A DNA stretch of 64,000 nucleotides from Bacillota bacterium (lineage in GTDB: Bacteria; Bacillota; Clostridia; Christensenellales; SZUA-584): contig JAEWTW010000046.1 of assembly GCA_023397655.1 (NCBI GenBank), positions 1-64,000 of the forward strand, written 5' to 3'. The notes beneath the pieces are model-generated. The model ran no database searches. It was not told the origin of the DNA and saw only the letters and a list, made by a program, of their open reading frames with translations. Numbering within the stretch: position 1 is the first letter of the stretch; each line of letters opens with the position of its first letter. Below are positions 41,685 to 50,314 of this stretch, piece after piece. The position numbers and the translations under genes were made by a program.

Positions 41685-44027
41685 TTATCCTTTGACGAAC
41701 CGGCTGATGATGTTGTCCTGCTGCACCGGCGACATTGCGATGAAGTATGCGGACAGGCCGCCCATGCGTACGCGCAGGTTTTTGTGCGCTTCCGGGTTCA
41801 CCTTGGCGTCCTTCAAGTCCTCCACCCGCGAGCTGGTGATGGTCAGTATCTGGCCGCCCAGCGCGCAGAACGACTTGATCAGGTTCTTGAGCCGCTCGAG
41901 GCCCTCTTCGCCCTTGAAATCCTCGGAGTTTTCGGCGATATCCACCGGCGTGCCGCAGTAGTAGCGCAGCAGCTCCGGCTTGGTCGTGCTCTTGAATATC
42001 GCGGTGGAACCGTTGAGGTCCGTCCCGGCCACCGGCGAGTAGTTGGACGCGAGCTGTTCGCCGTAGGCGCGGCCATCCGCCGAAGCGCCGATATCCCGGC
42101 CCAGCACCGCGTAGTTCTCGAACGTGCCCACGCCCACGGGGAACATCATCACGCTCTGGCTCCGCCGCCAGCGCTCCACGCGCTCCTCAAAGTCCTTCAT
42201 CAGCCGCACAGCGATGCTGTCGGCGTAGTCATCGTCGTTGCCGAACTTGGGCACCGTATTCCTGATGCGGGCGCGCAGCCGCTCATGCCCCGCCCAGTTG
42301 TCCTTCAGCGCCTGCATCAGCTCATCCATCGCCACCATTTTGTCCTCGAACACCAGCTTTTTGATGGCCGCCAGCGCGTCCACGGTGTTGGCGAGCCCCG
42401 TCGCCAGTATCAGATGGAATATATACTTCGCGCCATCCTGACTGATGTCGCGGCCCTTCTCGATGCAGTTGTCGATCATCGTGGAAAACAGTGGGTCGGG
42501 CGCGATCATGAAAGACAGGCCGAAGTTCTCCAGCCGCCGCCGGCACTGGAAATCCACCGCGACGTCCAGTTGCTTAAGATACGCCTCGTATAAGTCCTCG
42601 TACGTGGCCAGCGCGGCCGGGTCGCCGGTGTCCAGCCCCTCCTGCGTCCCGTTGTGCTGGGATACGCCGCGGAACAGCACCCACTCAAGGCAGCGCAGGT
42701 TCATCACGTGCGCGTAGCTGAAATGGCTTTTGCCGGGTATCAGCGTCTCCCAGCAGCCGTCATTGCTGTAATCGCGCGCCTCCTCCACGGGTATGCCGAG
42801 GTCCACGAAGCCGGGTATGATCGTCTCGTCGTTGTACACCATCGGCTCGCCCTGGCCATAGCGCAGCGCCTCCGCGATGGTGAAACAGAAGGACTCCGGC
42901 GTACCTTTATGCACACGGGCCGCCAGCGTCGGCATCAGCAGCGCCATCTCGTGCATGATCTCGATGAACAGATACGACACCTCGTTGGTTGCGTCGTTGC
43001 CGTCCCTGTCCTGTCCGCCCACAATGCAGTTCATCAGCCAGTCGTTGCCCGACTGACCGTAGTTGAAGTTCGCCTCGCTGTTGTCGTCCTCGTTATCCTG
43101 CCACGTCAGCGCCCGCTGCTCAAAGCCGCCCGTCACCGTCTTGGCCTTCGCTTCGTCCGGTACCAGCCCCTGAGAGAACAGGCCGAAGTTGTAGTGGTTC
43201 TCCGCCTTTTTGGTATCGATAATGATGCGCTCGTTGCACTTCACGAGGAAGCTGCCCAGCAGGTCCACCGCGCGCTCTTTGTTGATCCGTTTCTGCTCGA
43301 TATCCGCCTTGTAGTAGGGGTACAGATGCTGGTCGGCGCGCCCGAGCGGCACGTACTCGCCGCCGCTGTTGATCATGCAGTAAACGAACCAGTAGCACTG
43401 CAGCGCCTCGTGGAAATTGCGCGCGGGATACAGCGGCACGCGGGACGCCGCTTCGTATATTTCCATCAGCTCGTGCCGGCGGATCATATCGGTCTCCTTC
43501 AGCGCCAGCTTGAACGCTTCCTGAGCGTGCCGGCGGGCAAACTCCACCAGACCGTCCAGCGCGATCTGCATCGCGCGGTATTCATTCAGCGCGTCGGCAT
43601 CCGGCTTCGCTGAACGCAGCTGCTTTTCGATCGCTTTGTCGATCTCCTGCTTCAGGCCGGTCACGCCGATGCGCATCACCTTGTCATACTGCGGCGGATG
43701 GTGCCCCCACACCGACGCCTCGTTGAGCTGATACCGGGCTCCCAGCTCGCCCTCTTCCTTGGTATAATAGATGGGCATGATCGTGCCCCAGCCCACACTG
43801 TTTTGGTTCGGGTTGCCCACGATCAGCTCATCCGGCTTGATGATGGCAGGCAGGTGCGCGCCGATATGATACTGCGCCATCGCCTTGCGCACCACCAGCG
43901 GCTCCTTGGCCACCTCTTCATTGCCCTCCACTATATTGGTATCGAGAAAATGCCACACCCCTTTGTCGTGGAACTCCACCTCGAACAGCCTCTTCTTCAG
44001 CTTGATCAGCCTCTTTGTCAGTTCCAT
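41685..44027 (-). CDS. Glycyl radical enzyme of unassigned substrate (PFL-like superfamily)
   Basis: 780 residues. The thiyl-radical loop reads SNDGCWETLIPG, with Cys425 and Glu427 in the Cys-x-Glu spacing of non-PFL members; pyruvate formate-lyase has two adjacent cysteines there, so it is not PFL. The C-terminal radical motif is VRMGGLSAYF with Gly757 as the radical site. A Trp between Cys and Glu (GCWE instead of GCVE or GCIE) is unusual. No N-terminal encapsulation extension is present. The start has GGGGGAGG 5 bases upstream. Activase and aldo/keto reductase follow. Dehydratase or C-O/C-N lyase chemistry is likely; the substrate is not recognisable. Confidence 0.92.
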   Translation of the reverse strand: MELTKRLIKLKKRLFEVEFHDKGVWHFLDTNIVEGNEEVAKEPLVVRKAMAQYHIGAHLPAIIKPDELIVGNPNQNSVGWGTIMPIYYTKEEGELGARYQLNEASVWGHHPPQYDKVMRIGVTGLKQEIDKAIEKQLRSAKPDADALNEYRAMQIALDGLVEFARRHAQEAFKLALKETDMIRRHELMEIYEAASRVPLYPARNFHEALQCYWFVYCMINSGGEYVPLGRADQHLYPYYKADIEQKRINKERAVDLLGSFLVKCNERIIIDTKKAENHYNFGLFSQGLVPDEAKAKTVTGGFEQRALTWQDNEDDNSEANFNYGQSGNDWLMNCIVGGQDRDGNDATNEVSYLFIEIMHEMALLMPTLAARVHKGTPESFCFTIAEALRYGQGEPMVYNDETIIPGFVDLGIPVEEARDYSNDGCWETLIPGKSHFSYAHVMNLRCLEWVLFRGVSQHNGTQEGLDTGDPAALATYEDLYEAYLKQLDVAVDFQCRRRLENFGLSFMIAPDPLFSTMIDNCIEKGRDISQDGAKYIFHLILATGLANTVDALAAIKKLVFEDKMVAMDELMQALKDNWAGHERLRARIRNTVPKFGNDDDYADSIAVRLMKDFEERVERWRRSQSVMMFPVGVGTFENYAVLGRDIGASADGRAYGEQLASNYSPVAGTDLNGSTAIFKSTTKPELLRYYCGTPVDIAENSEDFKGEEGLERLKNLIKSFCALGGQILTITSSRVEDLKDAKVNPEAHKNLRVRMGGLSAYFIAMSPVQQDNIISRFVKG

Positions 44028-44372
44028 GGTTACCTCCCCCTGATTAGCACGATTATACTTCGGATAGCCGTCTGAACAACTCCGGTCAAGTACGATGTCC
44101 GATATCTTTTAATTTGATTACGAATTTTCAGTCTCAGAATTCCGCACAACGAGCCCCTCCGCTCCGGCAAAGCTATTATGCATACCATATTAATAAATTG
44201 AATACTATTTATAATTATTGTATACAATTCAGGAGGAATGTCAAGTGTTCACGCTCAAATAAACCGGCCATTTTGCGTATTATTATTAAAACCAAATGTG
44301 ATCAGAAATCCTTTAGCAACCAGAGCGGTATTTTAGAATTATTATCGTCTTCAAAATAACTGTACTTTGATT
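44028..44372. promoter_or_regulatory. 345-base control region before the glycyl radical enzyme, with palindrome ATTGTATACAAT
   Basis: AT-rich stretch with no convincing gene. It holds the perfect 12-base palindrome ATTGTATACAAT at 44217-44228, about 190 bases before the glycyl radical enzyme start and 145 bases past the stop of the PfkB kinase gene. TTGTATACAA cores are usual for GntR-family operators; no GntR gene lies in the window. Confidence 0.5.
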
Positions 44373-45374
44373 TTATACCCGATATTCGTTAACCAGATTG
44401 CGAACAGACTTAATGTCCTTCATCCCGTCCACCGAGTTCAGTTCGGACAGGCTGCTGGCCGCCGCGCCCGCGCCGATCATCAGTGCTTCCTCCAGTCCGA
44501 AATCCCTGTAAAGCGAGTATAGCACACCGGCGCAAAACGCGTCTCCCGCGCCCACCGTGCCTTTGATAAAGCCTGCGGGCAGCTTCAGCGACGGTACATA
44601 CACAAAGCCGCCGCCGCGCTCCATGGCACACGCCGCTTCGGGCGCGTGGATCACAACCCGGCTGCGCACTCCCGCATCCATCAGCGCAGCGCAGACAATT
44701 TTCAGCGCTTCTTTGTCCAGCACCCCGTCACGGCGTACGGACTTGCGGACGATCATTGATGCCTCGACTTCGTTGATGATCAGGTTGTCGCAATACTTCA
44801 GGCTCGGCGTCACGATGCTCGAAAAGCGGTCGCTGTCTTCACTGACCACGTCCATCGAGGTGACCAGCCCATGCTGCTGCGCCTGCGCCAGCGTTTTGGC
44901 CATTACCGTACCGTATTCCGGGTCCGGCGCGTCAAAGCTATCCAGCAGCAGCGCATAACCGATATGGAAGAACCGGCTCTGTATGCTGTCAAAATCAATA
45001 TGTTCAAGCCCAAACACCGCATTGGCACCGCGGGCATGAAAGAACGTACGTGCTTTACTGCTTGACACCGTCATCACATCGGTAAAAGAGGTTACCGTAT
45101 CGCTGTTGACCTTGACCCCTTTTATATCTATCCCGTGATTTTGGAGCATGTCCGTCACATAGCGACCGTTGCCGTCGTCGCCCACCATGCCCAGCACCTC
45201 AATACGCAGCGACCCATCCATCTTTGCGAGGTCGATGGATGTATTGGCTGCACAGCCGCCCACGCCCATCTGCACATTGCTGATGTTGCTCAGCATGCCT
45301 TCCGATGGATAAACATCGATCTCTTTTACAAAATCCACGATCAGGTTGCCAGCTATTGCGATGCCGTCTCTCAT
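44373..45374 (-). CDS. PfkB-family carbohydrate kinase
   Basis: 333 residues from ATG 45374 (GGAG 8 bases upstream). N-terminal GVGGCAANTSIDLAKMDG corresponds to the first PfkB signature, and KGTVGAGDAFCAGVLY to the second with the catalytic Asp. It is distinct from the ribokinase at 3152-4063 (GAGD instead of AAGD) and nearer to the PfkB members acting on sugars or nucleosides such as KdgK/FrlD. It stands alone between the small protein genes and the glycyl radical enzyme control region, so the substrate cannot be guessed. Confidence 0.88.
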   Translation of the reverse strand: MRDGIAIAGNLIVDFVKEIDVYPSEGMLSNISNVQMGVGGCAANTSIDLAKMDGSLRIEVLGMVGDDGNGRYVTDMLQNHGIDIKGVKVNSDTVTSFTDVMTVSSSKARTFFHARGANAVFGLEHIDFDSIQSRFFHIGYALLLDSFDAPDPEYGTVMAKTLAQAQQHGLVTSMDVVSEDSDRFSSIVTPSLKYCDNLIINEVEASMIVRKSVRRDGVLDKEALKIVCAALMDAGVRSRVVIHAPEAACAMERGGGFVYVPSLKLPAGFIKGTVGAGDAFCAGVLYSLYRDFGLEEALMIGAGAAASSLSELNSVDGMKDIKSVRNLVNEYRV

Positions 45375-45642
45375 GTTGAATTCTCCTTTTGTCCGGTTCA
45401 TTTTATCGTAACTGTCAAGTGTTTCTATTCAAAGCCTATTCACCCGTCTGGCTGCGGCCATGCGAGGCTGAACCAAGATCAGAACAGCTTTTCAATGAAA
45501 ACTCGTATGTTAAAATTCTCCGGCCAACAGCTGTTTTCCTGTTTAATTCGTATGAGTCCCCTGAAATTCGGAAAGTAATTTTCTTAGCGGTATGGGCGTT
45601 TCCGCCGACGCTGCGCCGGCGGATACTCTTGCTTTGTGAGAA

Positions 45643-45774
45643 TCAGTGCTTATCCCGGCCAAATACCGCCCGGGCGCTCTCGTCCTGCGGGTCGTGCTTG
45701 ACCTTCTTCGACCGGAAAGTACCGTCGTCCCGCTTGTTGTTGTTCGTGCTCTTCATTTTGTTGCTCTTGCCCAT
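45643..45774 (-). CDS. Small basic protein with KHDPQ-ESARAVFG motif (CPC_1213-like)
   Basis: 43 residues, starting MGKSNKMKSTNNNKRDDGTF and ending with KVKHDPQDESARAVFGRDKH. The C-terminal motif resembles the small clostridial CPC_1213-type proteins of unknown function; this recognition is from memory. The start lies 2 bases after the stop of the next small gene, so the two are probably translated together. A GC-rich hairpin (TCCGCCG/CGGCGGA, 45601-45623) follows 20 bases downstream. Confidence 0.6.
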   Translation of the reverse strand: MGKSNKMKSTNNNKRDDGTFRSKKVKHDPQDESARAVFGRDKH

Positions 45775-45776
45775 CG

Positions 45777-45905
45777 TTATCTGACCTGCTTCTTTGTTTG
45801 CGTGTTGCGGCCGTGGCTCTTGTTTTCAGGCGCCACGCCGCCGCTGGTCATTTCCAGCTCTTCCGCCTTGTCCTGCTGTTCCATCCATTTTTTCTGTTTG
45901 GACAT
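45777..45905 (-). CDS. Small hydrophilic protein of unknown function
   Basis: 42 residues, beginning MSKQKKWMEQQDKAEELEM and ending NTQTKKQVR, strongly charged, no membrane segment. AGGTGATGA upstream gives a ribosome site of moderate quality. It forms a pair with the next gene (45643-45774). I do not recognise a family for it; support comes from the ribosome site, tight spacing and codon content. Confidence 0.5.
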   Translation of the reverse strand: MSKQKKWMEQQDKAEELEMTSGGVAPENKSHGRNTQTKKQVR

Positions 45906-45965
45906 ATAATCATCACCTCAACATTATTATGCCCCGCCGCTGTAGCCGCCGATTCAACGGCAGCA

Positions 45966-45997
45966 AAAAGAGCCGCTTATCCGGCAGCTCTTTTTTG
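45966..45997 (-). terminator. Intrinsic terminator after the acyltransferase gene
   Basis: On the - strand AGAGCTGCC-ggataa-GCGGCTCT with one G-U pair, followed by TTTTTGC; the A-rich left flank also gives U residues before it. It is 19 bases beyond the acyltransferase stop. Its core GCTGCCGGATAAG recurs in the terminator at 61232-61265. Confidence 0.85.
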
Positions 45998-46015
45998 CAA
46001 TTTACATTTTATTTA

Positions 46016-47176
46016 TCAGCCCAGCACCCGCCTGACAATATGAATTTTCCGAAGCAGCGTGCCCAGCAGGTTGCAAATGACGAATGCGGCCGCGCCCGTA
46101 ATAAGGAACTTGACCAGTCCGTGCATCGGCACCGGCAGCAGCGCCCCCTGCAGCAGCACCAGTATGGGCACGTGCAGTATGTAGACCGTATACGCGTTGC
46201 CCGAGAGATAGATCCAAAGCTTTGACTCGGCGTTCAGCTTCTCCCGCGCCAGTACAATAAAACCGATACAAAGTGCGATACCCATCGGCGTGTCATACAG
46301 AACCCAGACGCTCCTCAGCGCTTCTGGATACCCTCCATTGATGCCATACAGCACAAAAAGCAGTATTCCCATCACGGCTCCGATACCAAGAAAGACATAC
46401 CCTACGCTTTTCTTCAGATGGGTAAGCCAACCATACCGCCGCGCGAGCAGGCCCGCAATAAACATGAACGCGTAGCTAGCCAGATGTGCCGGTTCTGCCT
46501 GTATGAACCCCAGTATGCCCACCCACTCGTCAATGGGGTACCAGATGCGGATGAGCGCCGTTATTCCCGTTACGACGACGATAAAGAGAATGATGCCCCA
46601 CACGGCAGGTCCGGTCTGTCTGACCTCGCGCGGTGCTTTGCCCGCCGTAATCCTGCCTTTGATAAACCGGTAAAGCGCATAAATAAGGCTGTATACCAGC
46701 AGGTGCAGTATGAACCAGAAAGGCCCGTAGTTCAGCTCCGGCCAGTTGGGCATGTTGGCAAGCTCGGGGTTTTGGCCAAAGCCGAGGAATATGTTCACCA
46801 GATAGCCGAAGAACCCCATGGGCTGCCCGCCGCGGAACAGCTCAAACGAGAAATACTGATATGCGGGAACCAGCACCAGCAGCCCGATCAGCACCGGGAT
46901 GCCGAAGCGTATCAGCTTATCCCCAATGAACGCCCCAGCACCCTTTTTATCGTAGCTCTGCGGAAAGAAGTATGCCGAGATGAAAAAGAACAGGGCCATG
47001 AAGAATGAAGCATTGACGGCGAAAAAAGGTCCGAGCAAAGCGAAGCGCGACGGGTCCTGAATATCCCAGTAGCCGCCCGTCGGCCCGTAAGCCTGCCCAG
47101 CGTGATGCAACACCACCAGCGCGATCAACAGAACCTTCAGGTTATCCAAAAACACAAGACGCTTTCCGGTACCCAC
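46016..47176 (-). CDS. Membrane acyltransferase, acyltransferase-3 family (OafA/YrhL type)
   Basis: 386 residues starting with GTG at 47176, 9 bases after GGAGG. About ten membrane helices. N-terminal RLVFLDNLKVLLIALVVLHHAGQAYG contains the family's conserved DNLK/R and HH residues, and AFIGDKLIRFGIPVLIG has the RFGIP-type motif. Such proteins O-acylate surface polysaccharides, peptidoglycan or glycolipids in the cell membrane. Neighbouring genes do not point to the acceptor. Confidence 0.88.
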   Translation of the reverse strand: MGTGKRLVFLDNLKVLLIALVVLHHAGQAYGPTGGYWDIQDPSRFALLGPFFAVNASFFMALFFFISAYFFPQSYDKKGAGAFIGDKLIRFGIPVLIGLLVLVPAYQYFSFELFRGGQPMGFFGYLVNIFLGFGQNPELANMPNWPELNYGPFWFILHLLVYSLIYALYRFIKGRITAGKAPREVRQTGPAVWGIILFIVVVTGITALIRIWYPIDEWVGILGFIQAEPAHLASYAFMFIAGLLARRYGWLTHLKKSVGYVFLGIGAVMGILLFVLYGINGGYPEALRSVWVLYDTPMGIALCIGFIVLAREKLNAESKLWIYLSGNAYTVYILHVPILVLLQGALLPVPMHGLVKFLITGAAAFVICNLLGTLLRKIHIVRRVLG

Positions 47177-47368
47177 GGACAGTGCCCTCCTTATTATTCC
47201 GATGAAATTCTGTACTGGGATAGATGAGTATAACCGCTATACAAATGCAGAATATCACAGCACCTTTTCAATCGTCAATCACAGCCTCCGTTTGGTTTTC
47301 TGCGTGGCCGCATCGCTCTTTCGCAAGCCCATAAACCGCTTGTAACAGCCCCTACTTGGCCGGTTGTC

Positions 47369-48346
47369 TCATCCTATATGACTGACTGCGACTGCCGCAC
47401 TGCCAATCTTGTGGCCAGTCTCCACGTATCGGTGTGCATCACCCATCTGCTCCAGCGTAAAAGTCCGGCTGATCACGGCTTTGAGCTGTCCGGCTTCTAT
47501 GATCGCATTGATCAGATTAAGATCCTGCCGTTTGTCGGACGGCTTGCGCAGGCCCGTCGCCGCGAAGACGGCTTTCTTCCCGGCAGATGCGGAAAACAGC
47601 ATTCCGGCCATCACGCCTGCCGACGGCACGGTCGTCATATATATTCCCTCCGACGCCAGCGCTTTCTTGCACCGCGCAAACGAGACTTTTCCCACCGCGT
47701 CAAATATGATGTCGTATTGCCCGCCCGTGGAGGTAAAATCCGTTTTCGTGTAATCAACAGTCTCATCGGCCCCCAGCGACTTAACCAGTTCCAGATTGTG
47801 GGGCCCGCATACGGCGGTCACTTCCGCCTCGGAATATTTCGCCAGCTGCACAGCATATACGCCCACGCCTCCTGATGCGCCGTTGATCAGCACCTTGTGT
47901 CCTTTTCGAATGCTGCCGCTGTCTCTCAGGAAAGGCAATGCCGTCAATGCCCCCTCGCTGATCGCAGCCGCTTCCTCATGCGTGATGCTGCCAGGCTTTA
48001 TGGCGATGGCCCCGTTCTCCGCCAGCACAACGTATTCGGCGTTGGTGCCCATGGCTGTACCGGAGGACCCGTATACTTCATCGCCTTCCTTAAACATCGT
48101 GACGGCTTTGCCCACCGCTTCTACGACACCCGAAAACACGTCGCCGGGTATTTGCCGCGGCCTTATGAGACCGCTGAAGAATCGCGCAAGGAAGGGCTTC
48201 CCTTGCCGAAACGCGCAGTCCGCATTTGCGGCCACAGTCGCTTTCACGCATATCAGTAATTCATTGTCTTTTGGCAATGGTTTTGGCACCTCACGCATCT
48301 CCAGAACATCAGGGCTTCCGTATTTCGCAGCCAGAACGGCTTTCAT
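47369..48346 (-). CDS. Medium-chain NAD(P)-dependent quinone oxidoreductase-like protein, copy 2
   Basis: 325 residues. GroES-like N-terminal domain (MKAVLAAKYGSPDVLEMREVPKP) and Rossmann domain with GASGGVGVYAVQLAKY. The structural zinc cysteines of alcohol dehydrogenases are absent, placing it with quinone reductases/enoyl reductases. Its ATG overlaps the stop of the neighbouring paralogue as ATGA. The tandem pair probably arose by duplication; substrates are unknown. Confidence 0.9.
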   Translation of the reverse strand: MKAVLAAKYGSPDVLEMREVPKPLPKDNELLICVKATVAANADCAFRQGKPFLARFFSGLIRPRQIPGDVFSGVVEAVGKAVTMFKEGDEVYGSSGTAMGTNAEYVVLAENGAIAIKPGSITHEEAAAISEGALTALPFLRDSGSIRKGHKVLINGASGGVGVYAVQLAKYSEAEVTAVCGPHNLELVKSLGADETVDYTKTDFTSTGGQYDIIFDAVGKVSFARCKKALASEGIYMTTVPSAGVMAGMLFSASAGKKAVFAATGLRKPSDKRQDLNLINAIIEAGQLKAVISRTFTLEQMGDAHRYVETGHKIGSAAVAVSHIG

Positions 48347-49296
48347 GTCAGTTTTACCTCCTCCACAATATTGATGATAACTTTCCCGCGGGTATGACCC
48401 TGGCCAAGATAGCGCACAGCCTCAGCGGTCTCGCTTAAGCCATATCGCCTGTCGATAACAGCCCTGATACTGCCTTCTTCAACAAGTCTCATAATAAATT
48501 CCAAATCCTTCGTATTGGGCTTTGCGGCCAGCAGACGAAACTTTCTGCCGCCGAGCGACATGATGGGGCCCAGCAGCAGCGTCTTGAAGACTTGCGATAA
48601 CGCGCCGCCCACCACAACGGCGATACCGCCGGGCTTTAATACGCGTTTGTAATGGGAAAGCGGCTGGCCTCCGTTGACAGCCAATATCAGGTCGTAGCGT
48701 TCCTGGCTGACAGCAAAATTCTCACGCGTATAGTCGATCACACGGGCCGCGCCGAGAGTACGCATCAGCTCCGCATTCCCGCTGCCGCAAACGGCTGTCA
48801 CCTCCGCGCCGAAATGCTTCGCGAGCTGAACCGCAAATGTTCCTACGCCGCCGCCCGCGCCCACGATCAGCACTTTTTGACCCTGTTTTATCTGCCCGGT
48901 ATCGCGCAGCGCCTGCAGAGCCGTGACAGCTGCCATCGGCAGCGCGGCTGCCTGCTCAAACGACATGTCCCCAGGTTTTGTCGCCAGTGCACGCTCCGAA
49001 ACGGCTGCGAATTCAGCAAATCCGCCCAGACCGCAATCCGAAATATCACCGGCCACCTCATCACCCGGCTTAAATTTTCGGGCATTGCATCCCAATTCTT
49101 CTACAACTCCTGCAATGTCCGAACCGAATATTTTACGCTTTGGGATGGCCCCCATCTTCATAGAACGGTAGTCTGCGGCATTCACAGATACCGCGTGTAT
49201 TCTGACCAGAACCTCACCGTCTCCCGGCACTGGCTTATCCACATCCCTCAGTGCCAGCGCATCAGGAAAACGTTTATCATACAAAACAGCTTCCAT
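48343..49296 (-). CDS. Medium-chain NAD(P)-dependent quinone oxidoreductase-like protein, copy 1
   Basis: 317 residues. GroES-like start (MEAVLYDKRFPDALALRDVDKPVPGDGEV in outline), DIAGVVEELGCNARKFKPGDEV, and Rossmann motif GAGGGVGTFAVQLAKHFGA. No zinc-site cysteines, so a zinc-independent reductase. Translation is coupled to copy 2 by a 4-base overlap, while 31 bases separate it from the XRE regulator gene upstream, which may control the pair. Confidence 0.9.
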   Translation of the reverse strand: MEAVLYDKRFPDALALRDVDKPVPGDGEVLVRIHAVSVNAADYRSMKMGAIPKRKIFGSDIAGVVEELGCNARKFKPGDEVAGDISDCGLGGFAEFAAVSERALATKPGDMSFEQAAALPMAAVTALQALRDTGQIKQGQKVLIVGAGGGVGTFAVQLAKHFGAEVTAVCGSGNAELMRTLGAARVIDYTRENFAVSQERYDLILAVNGGQPLSHYKRVLKPGGIAVVVGGALSQVFKTLLLGPIMSLGGRKFRLLAAKPNTKDLEFIMRLVEEGSIRAVIDRRYGLSETAEAVRYLGQGHTRGKVIINIVEEVKLT

Positions 49297-49327
49297 AGTT
49301 CAAATCTCCTTTACACTGCCTGCAAAT

Positions 49328-49552
49328 TTAAAAATCCTTTTTGACATAATCGAATACTTCCCCTATATCGACGCCGAACGCGTTGGCAATTCGGAATGCC
49401 AGCTCCAGTGAAGGCGAATACTTGCCCGCTTCCACGGCAATGATGGTCTGCCGGGAAGCCCCCGCTCTGTCCGCCAGCTCCTGCTGCGTCATCTCGTTTG
49501 CAAAGAAGCGCAGCTTGCGGATATTGTTGGTGATCTCAAGTTTTTCCGCCAT
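49328..49552 (-). CDS. XRE-family helix-turn-helix regulator (small, YozG/ansR-like)
   Basis: 74 residues from ATG 49552. Nearly the whole protein is one HTH_3 domain: NNIRKLRFFANEMTQQELADRAG, then SRQTIIAVEAGKYSPSLELAFRIANAFG and IGEVFDYVKKDF at the end. Such short regulators commonly sit next to a small multi-span membrane protein, as here, and repress their own operon. It starts 1 base after the stop of that membrane-protein gene. Confidence 0.93.
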   Translation of the reverse strand: MAEKLEITNNIRKLRFFANEMTQQELADRAGASRQTIIAVEAGKYSPSLELAFRIANAFGVDIGEVFDYVKKDF

Positions 49553-49553
49553 C

Positions 49554-50045
49554 TCAGATTCCCTTTCTGTAGTAGTACAACTGGGTAATGCCTTCGATGA
49601 TGGCGCCCGCACTGAAGGAGATGAACAGTATGTTGAGCATCACCGCGGGAGAGAAGCCCAGCACGAGAGATACCAGGGCCGCTATAAAACCGATACCCGC
49701 AATGACGAACGCAACCCGCATGGATTTCAGTCCAATGAGTTTATCCATTTCGTCCTCCACCATTTCCCGCTCAATCGATCTTTCCACTTCCTTGTCATCC
49801 ATTTCGCCGTCTTGAATCTTTTTACGGACGGCGATCGAAATGGACAACAGTATATGGAACACGATCTGAATGACGATGGAGGCCACGACTCCGATGCCGA
49901 TGAATATCAGTATCGTCACTGCCCAAGCCTTCAGGCCGTCCGCGGCAGCCATGACTGCCCCTCCGAACGCATAGATGCAATAAGCCGCCAGAATCAATAT
50001 CCCCGTTGCAACCGATACGATTGTTTTCTTTTCCTGATAAGACAT
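49554..50045 (-). CDS. Four-helix membrane protein paired with the XRE regulator
   Basis: 163 residues from ATG 50045 (a TTG two codons upstream is nearer to the AGGAG and is an alternative start). Membrane helices at about 8-30, 40-65, 108-128 and 133-153, with a charged cytoplasmic loop MDDKEVERSIEREMVEDEMDK in between. I recognise no enzyme motif. Its fixed pairing with a short XRE regulator is common in Firmicutes and suggests a role in sensing membrane or drug stress, which is inference. Confidence 0.82.
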   Translation of the reverse strand: MSYQEKKTIVSVATGILILAAYCIYAFGGAVMAAADGLKAWAVTILIFIGIGVVASIVIQIVFHILLSISIAVRKKIQDGEMDDKEVERSIEREMVEDEMDKLIGLKSMRVAFVIAGIGFIAALVSLVLGFSPAVMLNILFISFSAGAIIEGITQLYYYRKGI

Positions 50046-50194
50046 AATCAAAAATCTCCTGTTTTACAAATTGTTATTCCTACGCTACATAATATATTTT
50101 ATTTTTTACTTTATGTCAACTATATTTTACATTTTCCCATATTTTTTTATTTTTAGATTTGCCTTCGTCATCCTGCATAGAAATGCTTCAGAAA

Positions 50195-50232
50195 AACAAA
50201 AAACACCGCCGACATAACCGGTGGTGTTTTGC
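50195..50232 (-). terminator. Intrinsic terminator after the CotH/lamin-tail gene
   Basis: On the - strand AAACACCACC-ggttatgtc-GGCGGTGTTT with G-U pairs near the loop, followed by TTTGTTTTTC. It ends the CotH transcript some 85 bases past the stop and separates it from the membrane protein/XRE operon. Confidence 0.82.
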
Positions 50233-50314
50233 ATTTCCTGTATTTGCCCGCTCATTATTCAGCAGCGGCTAAAGTGAACCGCCTCCGCCCGGAGGGACTT
50301 TCATTCTAGTATAA

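Noticed and set aside
41685..44027. Glycyl radical enzyme as core enzyme of the microcompartment
   Set aside because: It has no N-terminal encapsulation extension, lies more than 14 kb from the BMC gene in another operon and is followed by a reductase rather than an acylating aldehyde dehydrogenase.
44238..44327. 29-codon + strand frame after AGGAGGA, possible leader peptide
   Set aside because: The ATG is only one base from the Shine-Dalgarno core, no + strand gene follows, and the stretch is AT-rich with no attenuator structure.
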